Below are positions 23,668 through 32,010 of a stretch of DNA of 64,000 bases, piece after piece. The notes below the pieces were generated by a model that was not told the origin of the DNA, searched no databases, and saw only the letters and a list, made by a program, of their open reading frames with translations. Position 1 is the stretch's first letter; each line of letters opens with the position of its first letter. The translations under genes and the position numbers were made by a program. This DNA is from Parerythrobacter aestuarii. Lineage in GTDB: Bacteria; Pseudomonadota; Alphaproteobacteria; Sphingomonadales; Sphingomonadaceae. Location: positions 1,860,001 through 1,924,000 of the forward strand of contig NZ_JARBWD010000001.1 in the NCBI RefSeq assembly GCF_030140925.1, given 5' to 3'.

Positions 23668-24687
23668 ATGCGCTTCAAGACACTTTTGCTCGCTTTTGCC
23701 GCTCTAACGTCGCTGTCGCCGGTTCCGCCGGCAGCGGCCCAAGACATGGAGTTCGACGCTTACCTGCAGCTCCTGATTGCGCGGGCGAGGGCGGAAGGTG
23801 TCGGCGAAAACACGCTTCAACGCATGACTGTTGGATTGACGCCCAACCCGACCGTAATCCGCCTCGATCGGGGCCAACCGGGCAGCCCGACCAGCACGGG
23901 CTATCCGGCCATGCAACCCTACCTCGATACGCATGTGAACCCGACGCGGATTGCTCGGGGCCGAGACATGTTTGCTGCGACGCGCGGGCTCCATAGAGGG
24001 ATCGAGCAACGCTATGGTGTGCCCGCTGAAGTGCTGATGGCGATATGGGGGCATGAGACCAATTACGGGGGATACAAGGGCGATTTCGACCTCGCCCGCT
24101 CGCTCGCCACGCTGGCTTGGGAGGGGCGTCGCCGCGAACTCTTCTCTGACGAGTTCGTCGCACTGATGAAGGTGGCGGACAAGGGCTATTCACGCTCGCA
24201 ATTGGTCGGTAGCTGGGCCGGAGCCTTCGGCAACCCACAATTCCTCCCCAGTGTATACCTTCGCCTTGCTACTGACGGTGACGGCGACGGGCGCGCCGAT
24301 ATCTTCAACAGCCGCGCCGACACACTTGCCTCGATCGCGCGCTACTTCCAGGATTCGGGCTGGAGGCCGGGCCAACCGTGGGGCGTCCGCACTTACCTGC
24401 CGGCCGGTTTCGATCCGGATATCTACAGCACCGAACTCAGCGCGCCCGTGTGCCCGCGCGTGCACGAGCGGCATAGCCAATGGAAGACCGTGGGTGAGTG
24501 GCGTGCGCTTGGCCTGCAACCCCAGGTTCCGATCCCCGACGACACACTGACATCCGTTTTCCAGCCCGACGGACCCGGGACCCGCGCCTGGCTCTTAACC
24601 TCAAATTATCGAGTTATCCTCGAATATAACTGCTCCAATTACTACGCCATGAGTGTGGGGCTGTTAGCCGATGAGATTGCCCGTTGA
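23668..24687 (+). CDS. mltB: Membrane-bound/periplasmic lytic murein transglycosylase (MltB family)
   Basis: Periplasmic enzyme cleaving the MurNAc-GlcNAc bond with formation of 1,6-anhydromuropeptides. 339 residues from ATG 23668, chosen because it gives a signal peptide (MRFKTLLLAFAALTSLSPVPPAAAQ) with AGAAAGG upstream; a GTG five codons earlier is possible. The catalytic glutamate is in AIWGHETNYGG. SWAGAFGNPQFLPSVY and DGDGRADIFNSRADTLASIA are the conserved SLT_2 segments. The C-terminus lacks an obvious separate peptidoglycan-binding repeat. It overlaps the next gene, an rlpA homologue, by 17 bases. Confidence 0.9.
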   Translation: MRFKTLLLAFAALTSLSPVPPAAAQDMEFDAYLQLLIARARAEGVGENTLQRMTVGLTPNPTVIRLDRGQPGSPTSTGYPAMQPYLDTHVNPTRIARGRDMFAATRGLHRGIEQRYGVPAEVLMAIWGHETNYGGYKGDFDLARSLATLAWEGRRRELFSDEFVALMKVADKGYSRSQLVGSWAGAFGNPQFLPSVYLRLATDGDGDGRADIFNSRADTLASIARYFQDSGWRPGQPWGVRTYLPAGFDPDIYSTELSAPVCPRVHERHSQWKTVGEWRALGLQPQVPIPDDTLTSVFQPDGPGTRAWLLTSNYRVILEYNCSNYYAMSVGLLADEIAR

Positions 24688-25816
24688 TGTTCGCAAGGCC
24701 TTCCTTGCCCTTGGTCTGAGCGCCTTGCTCGCCGCGTGTGGCGGCGGTTCGGGCGGCTATGATGTTGCAAGCACGCAGGCATCCCCCCGCACTGCTGCCA
24801 ACGGACCTGAGGCGGACTATCCGCAGGTTCTGGGCGAACCTTTCGCCGTCGATGGCCAGCTTTACACCCCCGAAGACACCTACAGCTATGACTCGGTCGG
24901 TTATGCCACCGTCGAAAAGGGAGGCGGCAATGGCGTGTCGGTCGCGCACAAGACGCTGCCAATGCCAAGCTATGTCGAAGTAACTTCGCTTGAGTCCGGT
25001 CGCACGGTCCTTGCCCGCGTCGAACGTCGTGGCCCGATGACGTCACAGCGCCTCGTCGCACTTTCGCAAGGGGCCGCGGCACAACTCGGGCTGGCAGAGG
25101 GCGCTCCGGTTCGCGTCCGCCGGGTCAATCCGCCGGAGTACGAGCGTGCTGAACTGCGTGCCGGCAAAACAGTGCCTGAACGCCTGGCCACACCTGATTC
25201 GCTCCTCGTTGTGCTGAAGAAGAAGCTCCCGACAGCCGGCGGCTTTGCCAGCCTTGCCGGACCAACGCGAGCTTCAACGGCCACAGGTATTGCCTCGACG
25301 CCGGTCCAGCCATCGACCGCGAGTGCGCGACCTGCCGGGGTTGCGGCACCGGTCGAGCAGACCTTTGATCGCACTTTCACGAACGAACGCCAGGCCAACA
25401 GGGCCTACCCGCTACCGGCCCTTGCTGGTCCGCAATCGGTCGCGTCCGTGCCAGTTGCGCGCGCCGTGCCGCCGACAGCCACCATGGCCCGAGCCCCTGA
25501 AGTCCAGCGCTACTCGCTTCCCGGTGTGCAAACGGCAGCGCCCATTGCCGCTACGCCGCGCCCAGCGCCTGCTCCGGTTCTGCCCGCTCCACCCACTACT
25601 GAAAGCGGAGCTTTCGTTGTCCAGGCGGCAGCCTTTTCCAGCAAAGGTAATGCCGACCGCCTTGCCAGCAAGCTCGACGGGGGATTCGTGACCAAGGCCG
25701 GCAATTTTTACCGCGTTCGATGCGGACCCTACGCGACCCGTGGACAGGCCGAGGCAGCGCTCGCCAAGGTGCGCGCTGCGGGTTATAGCGACGCCCGCGT
25801 CTTTTCAGCAGGATAG
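24671..25816 (+). CDS. rlpA: RlpA-like lipoprotein with degraded DPBB domain and SPOR domain
   Basis: Outer-membrane-type lipoprotein, 381 residues, with signal peptide and lipobox LLAACG near residue 23. Residues about 55-150 align with the double-psi beta-barrel (VGYATVE, VAHKTLPMPSYVEVTSLESG). The usual FHGRxTANGE segment is missing and the catalytic motif RVNDRGP reads RVERRGP, so lytic activity is doubtful. A Pro/Ala/Thr-rich linker (170-300) leads to a C-terminal SPOR domain (FVVQAAAFSSKGNADRLASKL), which binds denuded septal glycan. It is located between mltB and dac, a cell-wall gene set. Confidence 0.85.
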   Translation: MRLPVDVRKAFLALGLSALLAACGGGSGGYDVASTQASPRTAANGPEADYPQVLGEPFAVDGQLYTPEDTYSYDSVGYATVEKGGGNGVSVAHKTLPMPSYVEVTSLESGRTVLARVERRGPMTSQRLVALSQGAAAQLGLAEGAPVRVRRVNPPEYERAELRAGKTVPERLATPDSLLVVLKKKLPTAGGFASLAGPTRASTATGIASTPVQPSTASARPAGVAAPVEQTFDRTFTNERQANRAYPLPALAGPQSVASVPVARAVPPTATMARAPEVQRYSLPGVQTAAPIAATPRPAPAPVLPAPPTTESGAFVVQAAAFSSKGNADRLASKLDGGFVTKAGNFYRVRCGPYATRGQAEAALAKVRAAGYSDARVFSAG

Positions 25817-25849
25817 ACCGCCGGTTCCTGCCGGTGGGCAGGAGCACAG

Positions 25850-26995
25850 GTGAAAGCATTCTTCGGCAAACTGGCGGCGATGGCGGCGCTGGCGCTGGCT
25901 GTGCCCGCAACTGCCAGTCCTGCGCCCGTTCCCGACACCGTCCCGATAGCCATGCTGGTCGACCTGTCGAGCGGGCAAGTGCTGTTTGCCCGCAATGCCG
26001 ACCGCCGGTTTGTCCCTGCTTCGATCACCAAGGCGATGACGGTCTATACCGCATTCGACCTGCTGGCGCGGGGGAAGTTGCAGCCAGAGCAGAGCTTTAC
26101 CTTCTCTGAAACGGCTGCCGAGGAATGGCGCCGGACCGGCTCCACAATGTTCCTCGAACCCGGCGACGAAACAACTGTCCGCAACTTGCTGTTGGGGGTC
26201 ACTACCGTCTCTGCCAACGACGGGGCTATCGTCCTTGCCGAAGGTGCCGCAGGTTCAGTTGCAAGATGGCTCGAACTGATGAATGCAAATGCTCGCAGGC
26301 TAGGCATGACGCAGAGCCACTTTGGCACGCCCAACGGCTTCCCCGATGGCGCCCGTACCTTCACCACGGCGCGCGATCTCGTGACGCTGGGCCGGGCTCT
26401 AACTCTTGAGCATGCAGAGCTGTACCAATCCTATTTTGGACGCCGCGGCCTGGTTACCAACGGGTTCGCACAGTCCAACCACGATCCACTTACCGGCAGG
26501 GTCGCGGGAGCGGACGGGATCAAGACCGGCTTTACCCGCCAGGCCGGCAACGGCTTCCTGGGCAGTGCCGAGCGTGACGGTCGTCGGCTGGTCCTGGTGG
26601 TCGCTGGCGTCGCCGAACAGGACGATCGCGATGATGCCGCCCGGGCGCTGATGGAATGGGGTTTCGCTACATTCACCAGCCGGCAGTTGTTCGGCAAGGG
26701 TGCAACAGTCGGTGAAGCTCAGGTACAGGATGGTACTTCCGACACAGTAAAGCTAGTCGCTGCCAGCCCGATCCGCTTTGCGATGCCGCGTGCTACGGAC
26801 AGGCCCGTCAAACTCTCGGTGCGCTACGAAGGGCCGCTGCGCGCGCCAATCGCAGCGGGTGAGGCGGTTGCAGAGTTGCAGATATCGGTGGAAGGCATGG
26901 AGCCGTCGCTCGTTCCGCTGCTCGCCGCAGAACCGGTTGAGCGGGCGGGATTCCTCGGCCGGATCGCCAACGCCTTGAAAGGTTTGCTGTCATGA
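25850..26995 (+). CDS. D-alanyl-D-alanine carboxypeptidase (penicillin-binding protein, DacF/DacC family)
   Basis: Periplasmic serine DD-carboxypeptidase trimming pentapeptides, 381 residues, starting at GTG 25850 with GGAGCACAG upstream. After the signal peptide (residues 1-23) the three penicillin-binding motifs are present: SxxK at S58-K61 (ASITKAM), SxN in VSANDG and KTG in IKTGFT. A C-terminal beta domain (PBP5_C, about 285-365) ends in an amphipathic helix likely used for membrane association (LGRIANALKGLL). The stop overlaps the tmk ATG (ATGA). Confidence 0.93.
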   Translation: MKAFFGKLAAMAALALAVPATASPAPVPDTVPIAMLVDLSSGQVLFARNADRRFVPASITKAMTVYTAFDLLARGKLQPEQSFTFSETAAEEWRRTGSTMFLEPGDETTVRNLLLGVTTVSANDGAIVLAEGAAGSVARWLELMNANARRLGMTQSHFGTPNGFPDGARTFTTARDLVTLGRALTLEHAELYQSYFGRRGLVTNGFAQSNHDPLTGRVAGADGIKTGFTRQAGNGFLGSAERDGRRLVLVVAGVAEQDDRDDAARALMEWGFATFTSRQLFGKGATVGEAQVQDGTSDTVKLVAASPIRFAMPRATDRPVKLSVRYEGPLRAPIAAGEAVAELQISVEGMEPSLVPLLAAEPVERAGFLGRIANALKGLLS

Positions 26996-27630
26996 CCCGC
27001 GGGCGTTTCATCGCACTCGAAGGGGGAGAGGGGACTGGCAAGTCTACCCAGGCAAGGCTGCTGGCGCAGGCGTTGGAGCAGCAGGGCCTCGAAGTCGTCC
27101 TGACGCGCGAGCCGGGCGGAACACCGGGAGCGGAAGCGATCCGGCAGCTGCTACTCGCCCCGCCGGGCGAAGGGTGGGGCGCAAGGGCCGAGGCCCTGCT
27201 GTTTGCCGCTGCCCGGTCCGACCATGTCGAAAAGCTGATTCGTCCTGCGCTGGAGCGCGGTGCATGGGTCGTCTGCGACCGATTCGTCGATTCGAGCCGC
27301 GCCTATCAGGGTGGGGCAGGGGGCATTGGCGACGACGCCGTGCGGGCTTTGCACCAGGTTGGTAGCGACGGACTGCGTCCTGACCTGACGGTTCTGGTCG
27401 ATGTGGCCCCGGATACTGTGGCACAAAGGCTAGCGGCCCGCGACGGGGACGCCAGCGATGCCATTGGCGGCCGCAGCACCGAGTATCATGCTGCCGTGGC
27501 CGAAGCGTTCCGGAAAATTGCAGGCGTGGAGCCGGACGCCTTCGTCATTGTCGATGGCAACGGTTCCATCGAACAGGTCCATGAACGCATCCTAAGGGCG
27601 GTTGAGCCGGTAGTGGAGGGCGCAACCTGA
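26992..27630 (+). CDS. tmk: Thymidylate kinase
   Basis: Phosphorylates dTMP to dTDP; 212 residues. P-loop GGEGTGKST near residue 10, DR(F/Y)-type motif VCDRFVDSSRAYQGG and nucleotide-binding TREPGGTPG are seen. The coupling is tight on both sides: ATGA with the carboxypeptidase and a TGATG junction with holB. Tmk adjoining holB is a common bacterial arrangement linking dTTP supply with DNA polymerase III. Confidence 0.95.
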   Translation: MTRGRFIALEGGEGTGKSTQARLLAQALEQQGLEVVLTREPGGTPGAEAIRQLLLAPPGEGWGARAEALLFAAARSDHVEKLIRPALERGAWVVCDRFVDSSRAYQGGAGGIGDDAVRALHQVGSDGLRPDLTVLVDVAPDTVAQRLAARDGDASDAIGGRSTEYHAAVAEAFRKIAGVEPDAFVIVDGNGSIEQVHERILRAVEPVVEGAT

Positions 27631-28580
27631 TGCTCCTCAATCACGAGCAGCCCTGGCGCGAATGGGATGCTGCGCTCGCCGGGCCGCGCATGCATCATGG
27701 CTGGATCATCGCCGGGCGGCAGGGGCTGGGCAAGCATGAGTTCGCGCTAGGGGCGGCACAGAAGCTGGTGGGCGACGGCCCGATGGGACCGGACCACCCG
27801 GATATCATCCTTCTCAATCGCCCGCCCAAGGATGACAAGGAAGCGAGGAAGCGAGACGAAGGCAAACCGTTCGAGCGCAAGCGCAATATCTCGGTCGACC
27901 AGATCCGCGAGATGCAGCGCCGCCTTACTACGCGGCCAACGCTGGGCGCGCGCCGAGCGATCATCATCGACCCCGCCGACGATCTCGAGAAGGGCGCATC
28001 CAACGCGTTGCTAAAGAGCCTGGAAGAACCACCGGAGGGTACATTCTTCCTGCTGGTGACGCACCGTCCCGCAAGACTGTTACCGACCATCCGCTCGCGC
28101 TGCCGCATCATTCGTTTTGCACCGCTAAGCACGAGTGACGTCGAGCGCATACTGCAGGAAGAAGCTCCCAACGCCACCGACGAAGCGCGCGCCGCCGCGG
28201 TGGCAGCATCTGGCGGCTCACCGGGCGCAGCGCTTGAGTTTGTCGAGCAGGACCTGGCACCGATAGCGGTCCTGATGCGGAAGATTCTCAACGACGGTGA
28301 TCCGGATTTCGCCCTGCGAGGCAAGCTGTCAGGCAGTATCGGGGCAAGGCCCGACCGTGAGCGGATCGGAGCGGTGTTCGACCTCGCTCGCGCAGTGCTG
28401 GCAGAAAGGATGACGGAAACACCTGCAAGCCAACTTTCCGCGCTGGCCGATGCCCATGCCGATATGGCGGCATTGGCCGGGCAGGCCCCGACCTACAATT
28501 TCGATCCCGGATTCCTCGCGATGGAAATCGGCAGCTTGCTCGCATCGGCTGCTCCCAATAAGGAGCGCGCCCATGTCTGA
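27630..28580 (+). CDS. holB: DNA polymerase III subunit delta'
   Basis: Clamp-loader subunit, 316 residues. The N-terminal AAA+ fold has a variant P-loop GRQGLGKHEFA, the DEAD-equivalent region IIIDPADDLEKGASNALLKS and the SRC motif PTIRSRCRIIRF expected for delta'. No zinc-binding cysteine cluster is present; only one cysteine lies in the AAA region. Its ATG starts at the last base of the tmk stop. It overlaps metG by 8 bases. Confidence 0.92.
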   Translation: MLLNHEQPWREWDAALAGPRMHHGWIIAGRQGLGKHEFALGAAQKLVGDGPMGPDHPDIILLNRPPKDDKEARKRDEGKPFERKRNISVDQIREMQRRLTTRPTLGARRAIIIDPADDLEKGASNALLKSLEEPPEGTFFLLVTHRPARLLPTIRSRCRIIRFAPLSTSDVERILQEEAPNATDEARAAAVAASGGSPGAALEFVEQDLAPIAVLMRKILNDGDPDFALRGKLSGSIGARPDRERIGAVFDLARAVLAERMTETPASQLSALADAHADMAALAGQAPTYNFDPGFLAMEIGSLLASAAPNKERAHV

Positions 28581-30153
28581 TACCAATTCCGATCCTTTCT
28601 ACATCACCACGGCCATCAACTATCCCAACGGGCGCCCACATATCGGCCATGCCTATGAAGGGATCGCGACCGATGTCGTCGCGCGCTTCCAGCGGATGCG
28701 GGGGCGCGATGTGCGTCTGGTCACCGGGACCGACGAACACGGGCTCAAGATGGACCAGACCGCGCGCAAGGCGGGCATGGCGACGATCGACCTCGCGACC
28801 GAGATGTCGGGCCATTTCCGCGACATGTGCGCGAAGCTCGACATCGCCTATGACGATTTCGTCCGCACCACCGAGCCGCGCCACCACGCCGCCAGCACCG
28901 CGCTGTGGAAACGGATGGAGGCCAACGGCGACCTCTATCTCGATCGCTACGAAGGCTGGTACTCGGTCCGCGACGAGGCGTTTTATGACGAGAGCGAGCT
29001 GACCGAAGGCGAGGATGGCGCAAAGCTTTCCCCGCAGGGCACGCCGGTCGAGTGGACCGTCGAGGAAACCTGGTTCTTCCGCCTCTCGAAATACCAGGAC
29101 CGGTTGCTGGCGCTCTATGCCGAGCAGCCCGATTTCATCCGCCCGGAAAGCCGCCGCAACGAGGTGCTGCGCTTCGTCGAAGGCGGGTTGAAGGATCTTT
29201 CCGTCAGCCGCACCAGCTTCGACTGGGGCGTGCCGGTGCCCGATAGCGACGGGCATGTGATGTATGTCTGGGTCGACGCGCTGACGACCTACATGACCGG
29301 GGTCGGCTTCCCTGACACCGAAGGCGACATGTTCAGCCGTTACTGGCCGGCCGACATCCACATGATCGGCAAGGACATCGTCCGCTTCCACACGGTCTAT
29401 TGGCCGGCCTTCCTGATGAGCGCGGACCTGCCGCTGCCGAAGCAGGTCTTCGCGCATGGCTTCCTGCTAGCACGCGGCGGCGAGAAGATGAGCAAGAGCG
29501 CCGGCAATGTCGTCGATCCGATGGACCTTGCCGAACGCTTCGGGGTCGATCAGCTGCGCTATTTCTTCATGCGCGAGATCGCATTCGGGCAGGACGGCAG
29601 CTATTCCGCCGAAGCCATCGTCAACCGCGCCAATGGCGAGCTCGGCAATGCCTTCGGCAACCTCGCGCAGCGCACGCTCGGCTTCATCGCAAAGAACCTC
29701 GAGGGTTACCTCCCGGCCATTCGCGGGCATGATCCGGCCGATGCCGCGCTGTTTGAAGCGATCGACAAGGCCGTACGGAGCGAAATTCCCGAGGCGTTCG
29801 AAGCACTGGCCCTGCAGCAGGGCGTCGAGGCGTGGCTGCAGGCCGTGTTCGCCTGCAACGCCTATATCGACGCGCAGGCGCCGTGGACCCTGCGCAAGAC
29901 CGATCCCGAGCGGATGGAGACAGTGCTCGCCACGCTCTACATCTGCATCGCCCAGCTGGCCGTCGCGATTGCGCCCGTTATCCCTTCCAGCAGCGCCAGG
30001 CTGCTTGACATGATGGGGGTAGGGGAAGAGCTGCGCAGCTATGACGCAATTGGCAGCCACTGGTATTCCCCGCTGGCTGAAAGCGACTTCCAGATCGCAG
30101 CCCCCACGCCGCTGTTCCCGCGGCTCGAGCTGGCAGAGGAAGAGGCGGGCTGA
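28573..30153 (+). CDS. metG: Methionyl-tRNA synthetase, zinc-less short form
   Basis: Class I synthetase charging initiator and elongator tRNA-Met, 526 residues from ATG 28573. HIGH motif: RPHIGHAYEG; KMSKS motif: EKMSKSAGNVV. The connective-peptide region around EAFYDESELTEGEDGAKL lacks any CxxC, so no zinc knuckle is formed, and the C-terminal tRNA-binding (EMAP-like) domain of E. coli MetG is absent. The chosen start gives the canonical MSDTNSDPFYITTAINYPN; longer frames lie in holB. It joins tatD at a TGATG. Confidence 0.95.
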   Translation: MSDTNSDPFYITTAINYPNGRPHIGHAYEGIATDVVARFQRMRGRDVRLVTGTDEHGLKMDQTARKAGMATIDLATEMSGHFRDMCAKLDIAYDDFVRTTEPRHHAASTALWKRMEANGDLYLDRYEGWYSVRDEAFYDESELTEGEDGAKLSPQGTPVEWTVEETWFFRLSKYQDRLLALYAEQPDFIRPESRRNEVLRFVEGGLKDLSVSRTSFDWGVPVPDSDGHVMYVWVDALTTYMTGVGFPDTEGDMFSRYWPADIHMIGKDIVRFHTVYWPAFLMSADLPLPKQVFAHGFLLARGGEKMSKSAGNVVDPMDLAERFGVDQLRYFFMREIAFGQDGSYSAEAIVNRANGELGNAFGNLAQRTLGFIAKNLEGYLPAIRGHDPADAALFEAIDKAVRSEIPEAFEALALQQGVEAWLQAVFACNAYIDAQAPWTLRKTDPERMETVLATLYICIAQLAVAIAPVIPSSSARLLDMMGVGEELRSYDAIGSHWYSPLAESDFQIAAPTPLFPRLELAEEEAG

Positions 30154-30941
30154 TGCTGGTCGATAGCCACTGCCATCTCCAATACAAGGGCTTGGTCGAG
30201 GACCAGCAGGGTGTGCTCGAGCGGGCGCGCGCTGCGGGCGTACAGGGCTTCCTCAATATCTCAACCAAGACCCGCGAGTGGGACGATGTCATCGGCACCG
30301 CCCAGCGTGAGCCCGATATCTGGGCCAGCGTGGGCATCCACCCGCACGAGGCCGATGCGCATGAAGACCTCGGCCGCGATGTGCTGCGCGAAGCGACGGA
30401 CCGGGACAAAGTGATCGCCATCGGCGAGACCGGGCTTGACTACTATTACGATCGCTCCGACCGCGCAGTGCAGCGGGCCTTGTTCCGCATGCATATCGAT
30501 GTCGCGCGCGAGACCCAGCTGCCGGTGATCATCCATACCCGCGATGCGGAGGACGATACGGCGCAGATCCTGACCGAGGAAATGGAGAAGGGCGCCTTCC
30601 CGGCCCTGATCCACTGCTTCACGGCCTCGGCGGAATTCGGCAAGACCGTCCTCGACCTGGGGCTGACCATTTCGCTGTCCGGCATCGTCACCTTCAAGAA
30701 TGCGCAGGACCTTCAGGCGGTGGCGAAGGATGTGCCGGCAGATCGCTTGTTGGTGGAAACCGACAGCCCGTTCCTCGCGCCGATCCCGCATCGTGGCAAG
30801 CCGTGCGAACCCGCCTTCGTGCGCAACACCGCCGAATTCCTCGCCGAGCTGCGCGGCGAGCCGTTGGAAGAACTGGCGGCCAACACCACGCGCAATTTCC
30901 ACGCCCTGTTCACCCGCGCTGGCCAGAAGGCGGCGGCGTGA
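30153..30941 (+). CDS. tatD: TatD family metal-dependent deoxyribonuclease
   Basis: 262-residue TIM-barrel hydrolase with metal ligands in DSHCHL, GETGLDYYYD, IIHTRDAE, IHCFTAS and the signature ETDSPFLAPIPHRG. TatD/YcfH proteins are 3'-5' exonucleases active on DNA ends and abasic lesions. The YcfH-type neighbourhood downstream of holB and metG is common. ATG overlaps the metG stop by one base, and the stop overlaps the GTG of the next gene. Confidence 0.92.
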   Translation: MLVDSHCHLQYKGLVEDQQGVLERARAAGVQGFLNISTKTREWDDVIGTAQREPDIWASVGIHPHEADAHEDLGRDVLREATDRDKVIAIGETGLDYYYDRSDRAVQRALFRMHIDVARETQLPVIIHTRDAEDDTAQILTEEMEKGAFPALIHCFTASAEFGKTVLDLGLTISLSGIVTFKNAQDLQAVAKDVPADRLLVETDSPFLAPIPHRGKPCEPAFVRNTAEFLAELRGEPLEELAANTTRNFHALFTRAGQKAAA

Positions 30942-31705
30942 AGGTCATCATGCTCGGAACCGGGACCTCCACCGGGGTTCCGCGGATCAATGGCGACTGG
31001 GGCGAATGCGATCCCAACGAGCCGAGAAACCGCCGCTCGCGCGTCTCGATCCTGGTAGAAAACAAGGCAGGACAAAGGGTTCTGGTCGATACCTCGACCG
31101 ATTTGCGCTCGCAGTTCCTGGCCAATGGCATCGACAGCCTCGACGGCGTGTTCTGGACTCATGACCATGCGGACCATTGCCACGGCATCGATGATCTGCG
31201 CTCGATGCGCTATGGCCGCTCAGCACCGATTCCCGGGTTCGCGAGCAAGGTGACGTGCCAGCGACTGCGAATGCGCTTCAGCTATGTCTTTGCCGGCGAG
31301 CATGGCTATCCCACCATCGTGTCGCTGGCAGAGCTTGATCGCCAGCGGATGCATGCCGGTTTCGGGCTTGACTGGGTCGAGATGCCGCACGGGCCGACGC
31401 AGTCCACCGGATTCCTCTTCGAAGCCGACGGAAAAACAATTGGTTACGCGACGGATTTCAGCGAAATCACCTCTGAGATGATCGCGGTTTTCAAGGGCAT
31501 CGACATCCTCGTCTGCGATTGCCTGCGCCGCGATCCGCATCCGACCCATGCGCACCTGGGCATGGCGCTGCAGTTCAAGCAGCGCACCAAGGCCAAGCGT
31601 ATGATCCTGACGCATATGGACAAGAGCATGGACTATCGCAGCCTGTGCGACGAAGTACCGGCGGGCGTGATCGTCGGCTACGACGGGCTGGAGTTGGAAG
31701 CATGA
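30938..31705 (+). CDS. MBL-fold metallohydrolase (PhnP/RNase Z-like)
   Basis: 255 residues, GTG start at 30938 overlapping the tatD TGA (GTGA). The metallo-beta-lactamase signature is HDHADHCHGIDDLR with GTGTSTGVPRI at the N-terminus, as in PhnP cyclic phosphodiesterases, and later YATDFSE and CDCLRRDPHPTHAHL supply further ligands. Substrate uncertain; PhnP-like 1,2-cyclic phosphate activity is one option. Its position after tatD is widely conserved in proteobacteria. Confidence 0.85.
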   Translation: MKVIMLGTGTSTGVPRINGDWGECDPNEPRNRRSRVSILVENKAGQRVLVDTSTDLRSQFLANGIDSLDGVFWTHDHADHCHGIDDLRSMRYGRSAPIPGFASKVTCQRLRMRFSYVFAGEHGYPTIVSLAELDRQRMHAGFGLDWVEMPHGPTQSTGFLFEADGKTIGYATDFSEITSEMIAVFKGIDILVCDCLRRDPHPTHAHLGMALQFKQRTKAKRMILTHMDKSMDYRSLCDEVPAGVIVGYDGLELEA

Positions 31706-31869
31706 GCGAATTCGACACCATACAATTGATTGCGCTGGTCGGCTGGTTGATCCTTGCTGGCGGCGCACTGGCTTCCTATCGGCTGGAATGGAAGTCCGGG
31801 CTGAAGATGGCGCTGATCTGGGCGTGTATCTTCGCCAGCGTGTTCCTGTTCATATCGGTCATCATGTAA
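31702..31869 (+). CDS. Small two-helix membrane protein
   Basis: 55 residues with two hydrophobic helices (IQLIALVGWLILAGGAL and LIWACIFASVFLFISVIM) joined by a short loop containing YRLEWKSG. The ATG overlaps the stop of the MBL gene (ATGA), and the codon pattern fits its neighbours, so a real translated gene is likely. I do not recognise the family. Close coupling at the end of the tmk-to-MBL run is the only context. Confidence 0.62.
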   Translation: MSEFDTIQLIALVGWLILAGGALASYRLEWKSGLKMALIWACIFASVFLFISVIM

Positions 31870-31887
31870 GCGAGAGGGGCCAAGAGG

Positions 31888-31904
31888 GCCAAGACCCCCT
31901 TGGC
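31888..31904 (+). terminator. Weak hairpin after the small membrane protein gene
   Basis: GCCAAG-ACCCC-CTTGGC forms a 6-bp stem with a 5-base loop 19 bases after the stop. The following bases (AAGCTCGGATTTCATTT) contain only short T runs, so intrinsic termination is possible but weak. Confidence 0.35.
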
Positions 31905-31924
31905 AAGCTCGGATTTCATTTAAC

Positions 31925-31938
31925 ATAATATATATTAT
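31925..31938. repeat. AT-only palindrome in an AT-rich gap before argE
   Basis: ATAATATATATTAT is a perfect 14-base palindrome inside an AT-rich stretch (about 31911-31955) that stands out from the GC-rich surroundings. It lies about 70 bases upstream of argE and may be part of its promoter or a regulator site. Confidence 0.45.
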
Positions 31939-32010
31939 CATTCCCATTTAGTCGATACAAGCAGGCCGCACTCTCTTCCCCTCTGGTCCGAAAAACGGCA
32001 GGACAGCCGC

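Noticed and set aside
24594..24599. TTAACC inside the mltB coding region as a CtrA site
   Set aside because: Single copy, lies in coding sequence and is not near a start of another gene likely to be controlled, apart from rlpA, which is coupled to mltB.
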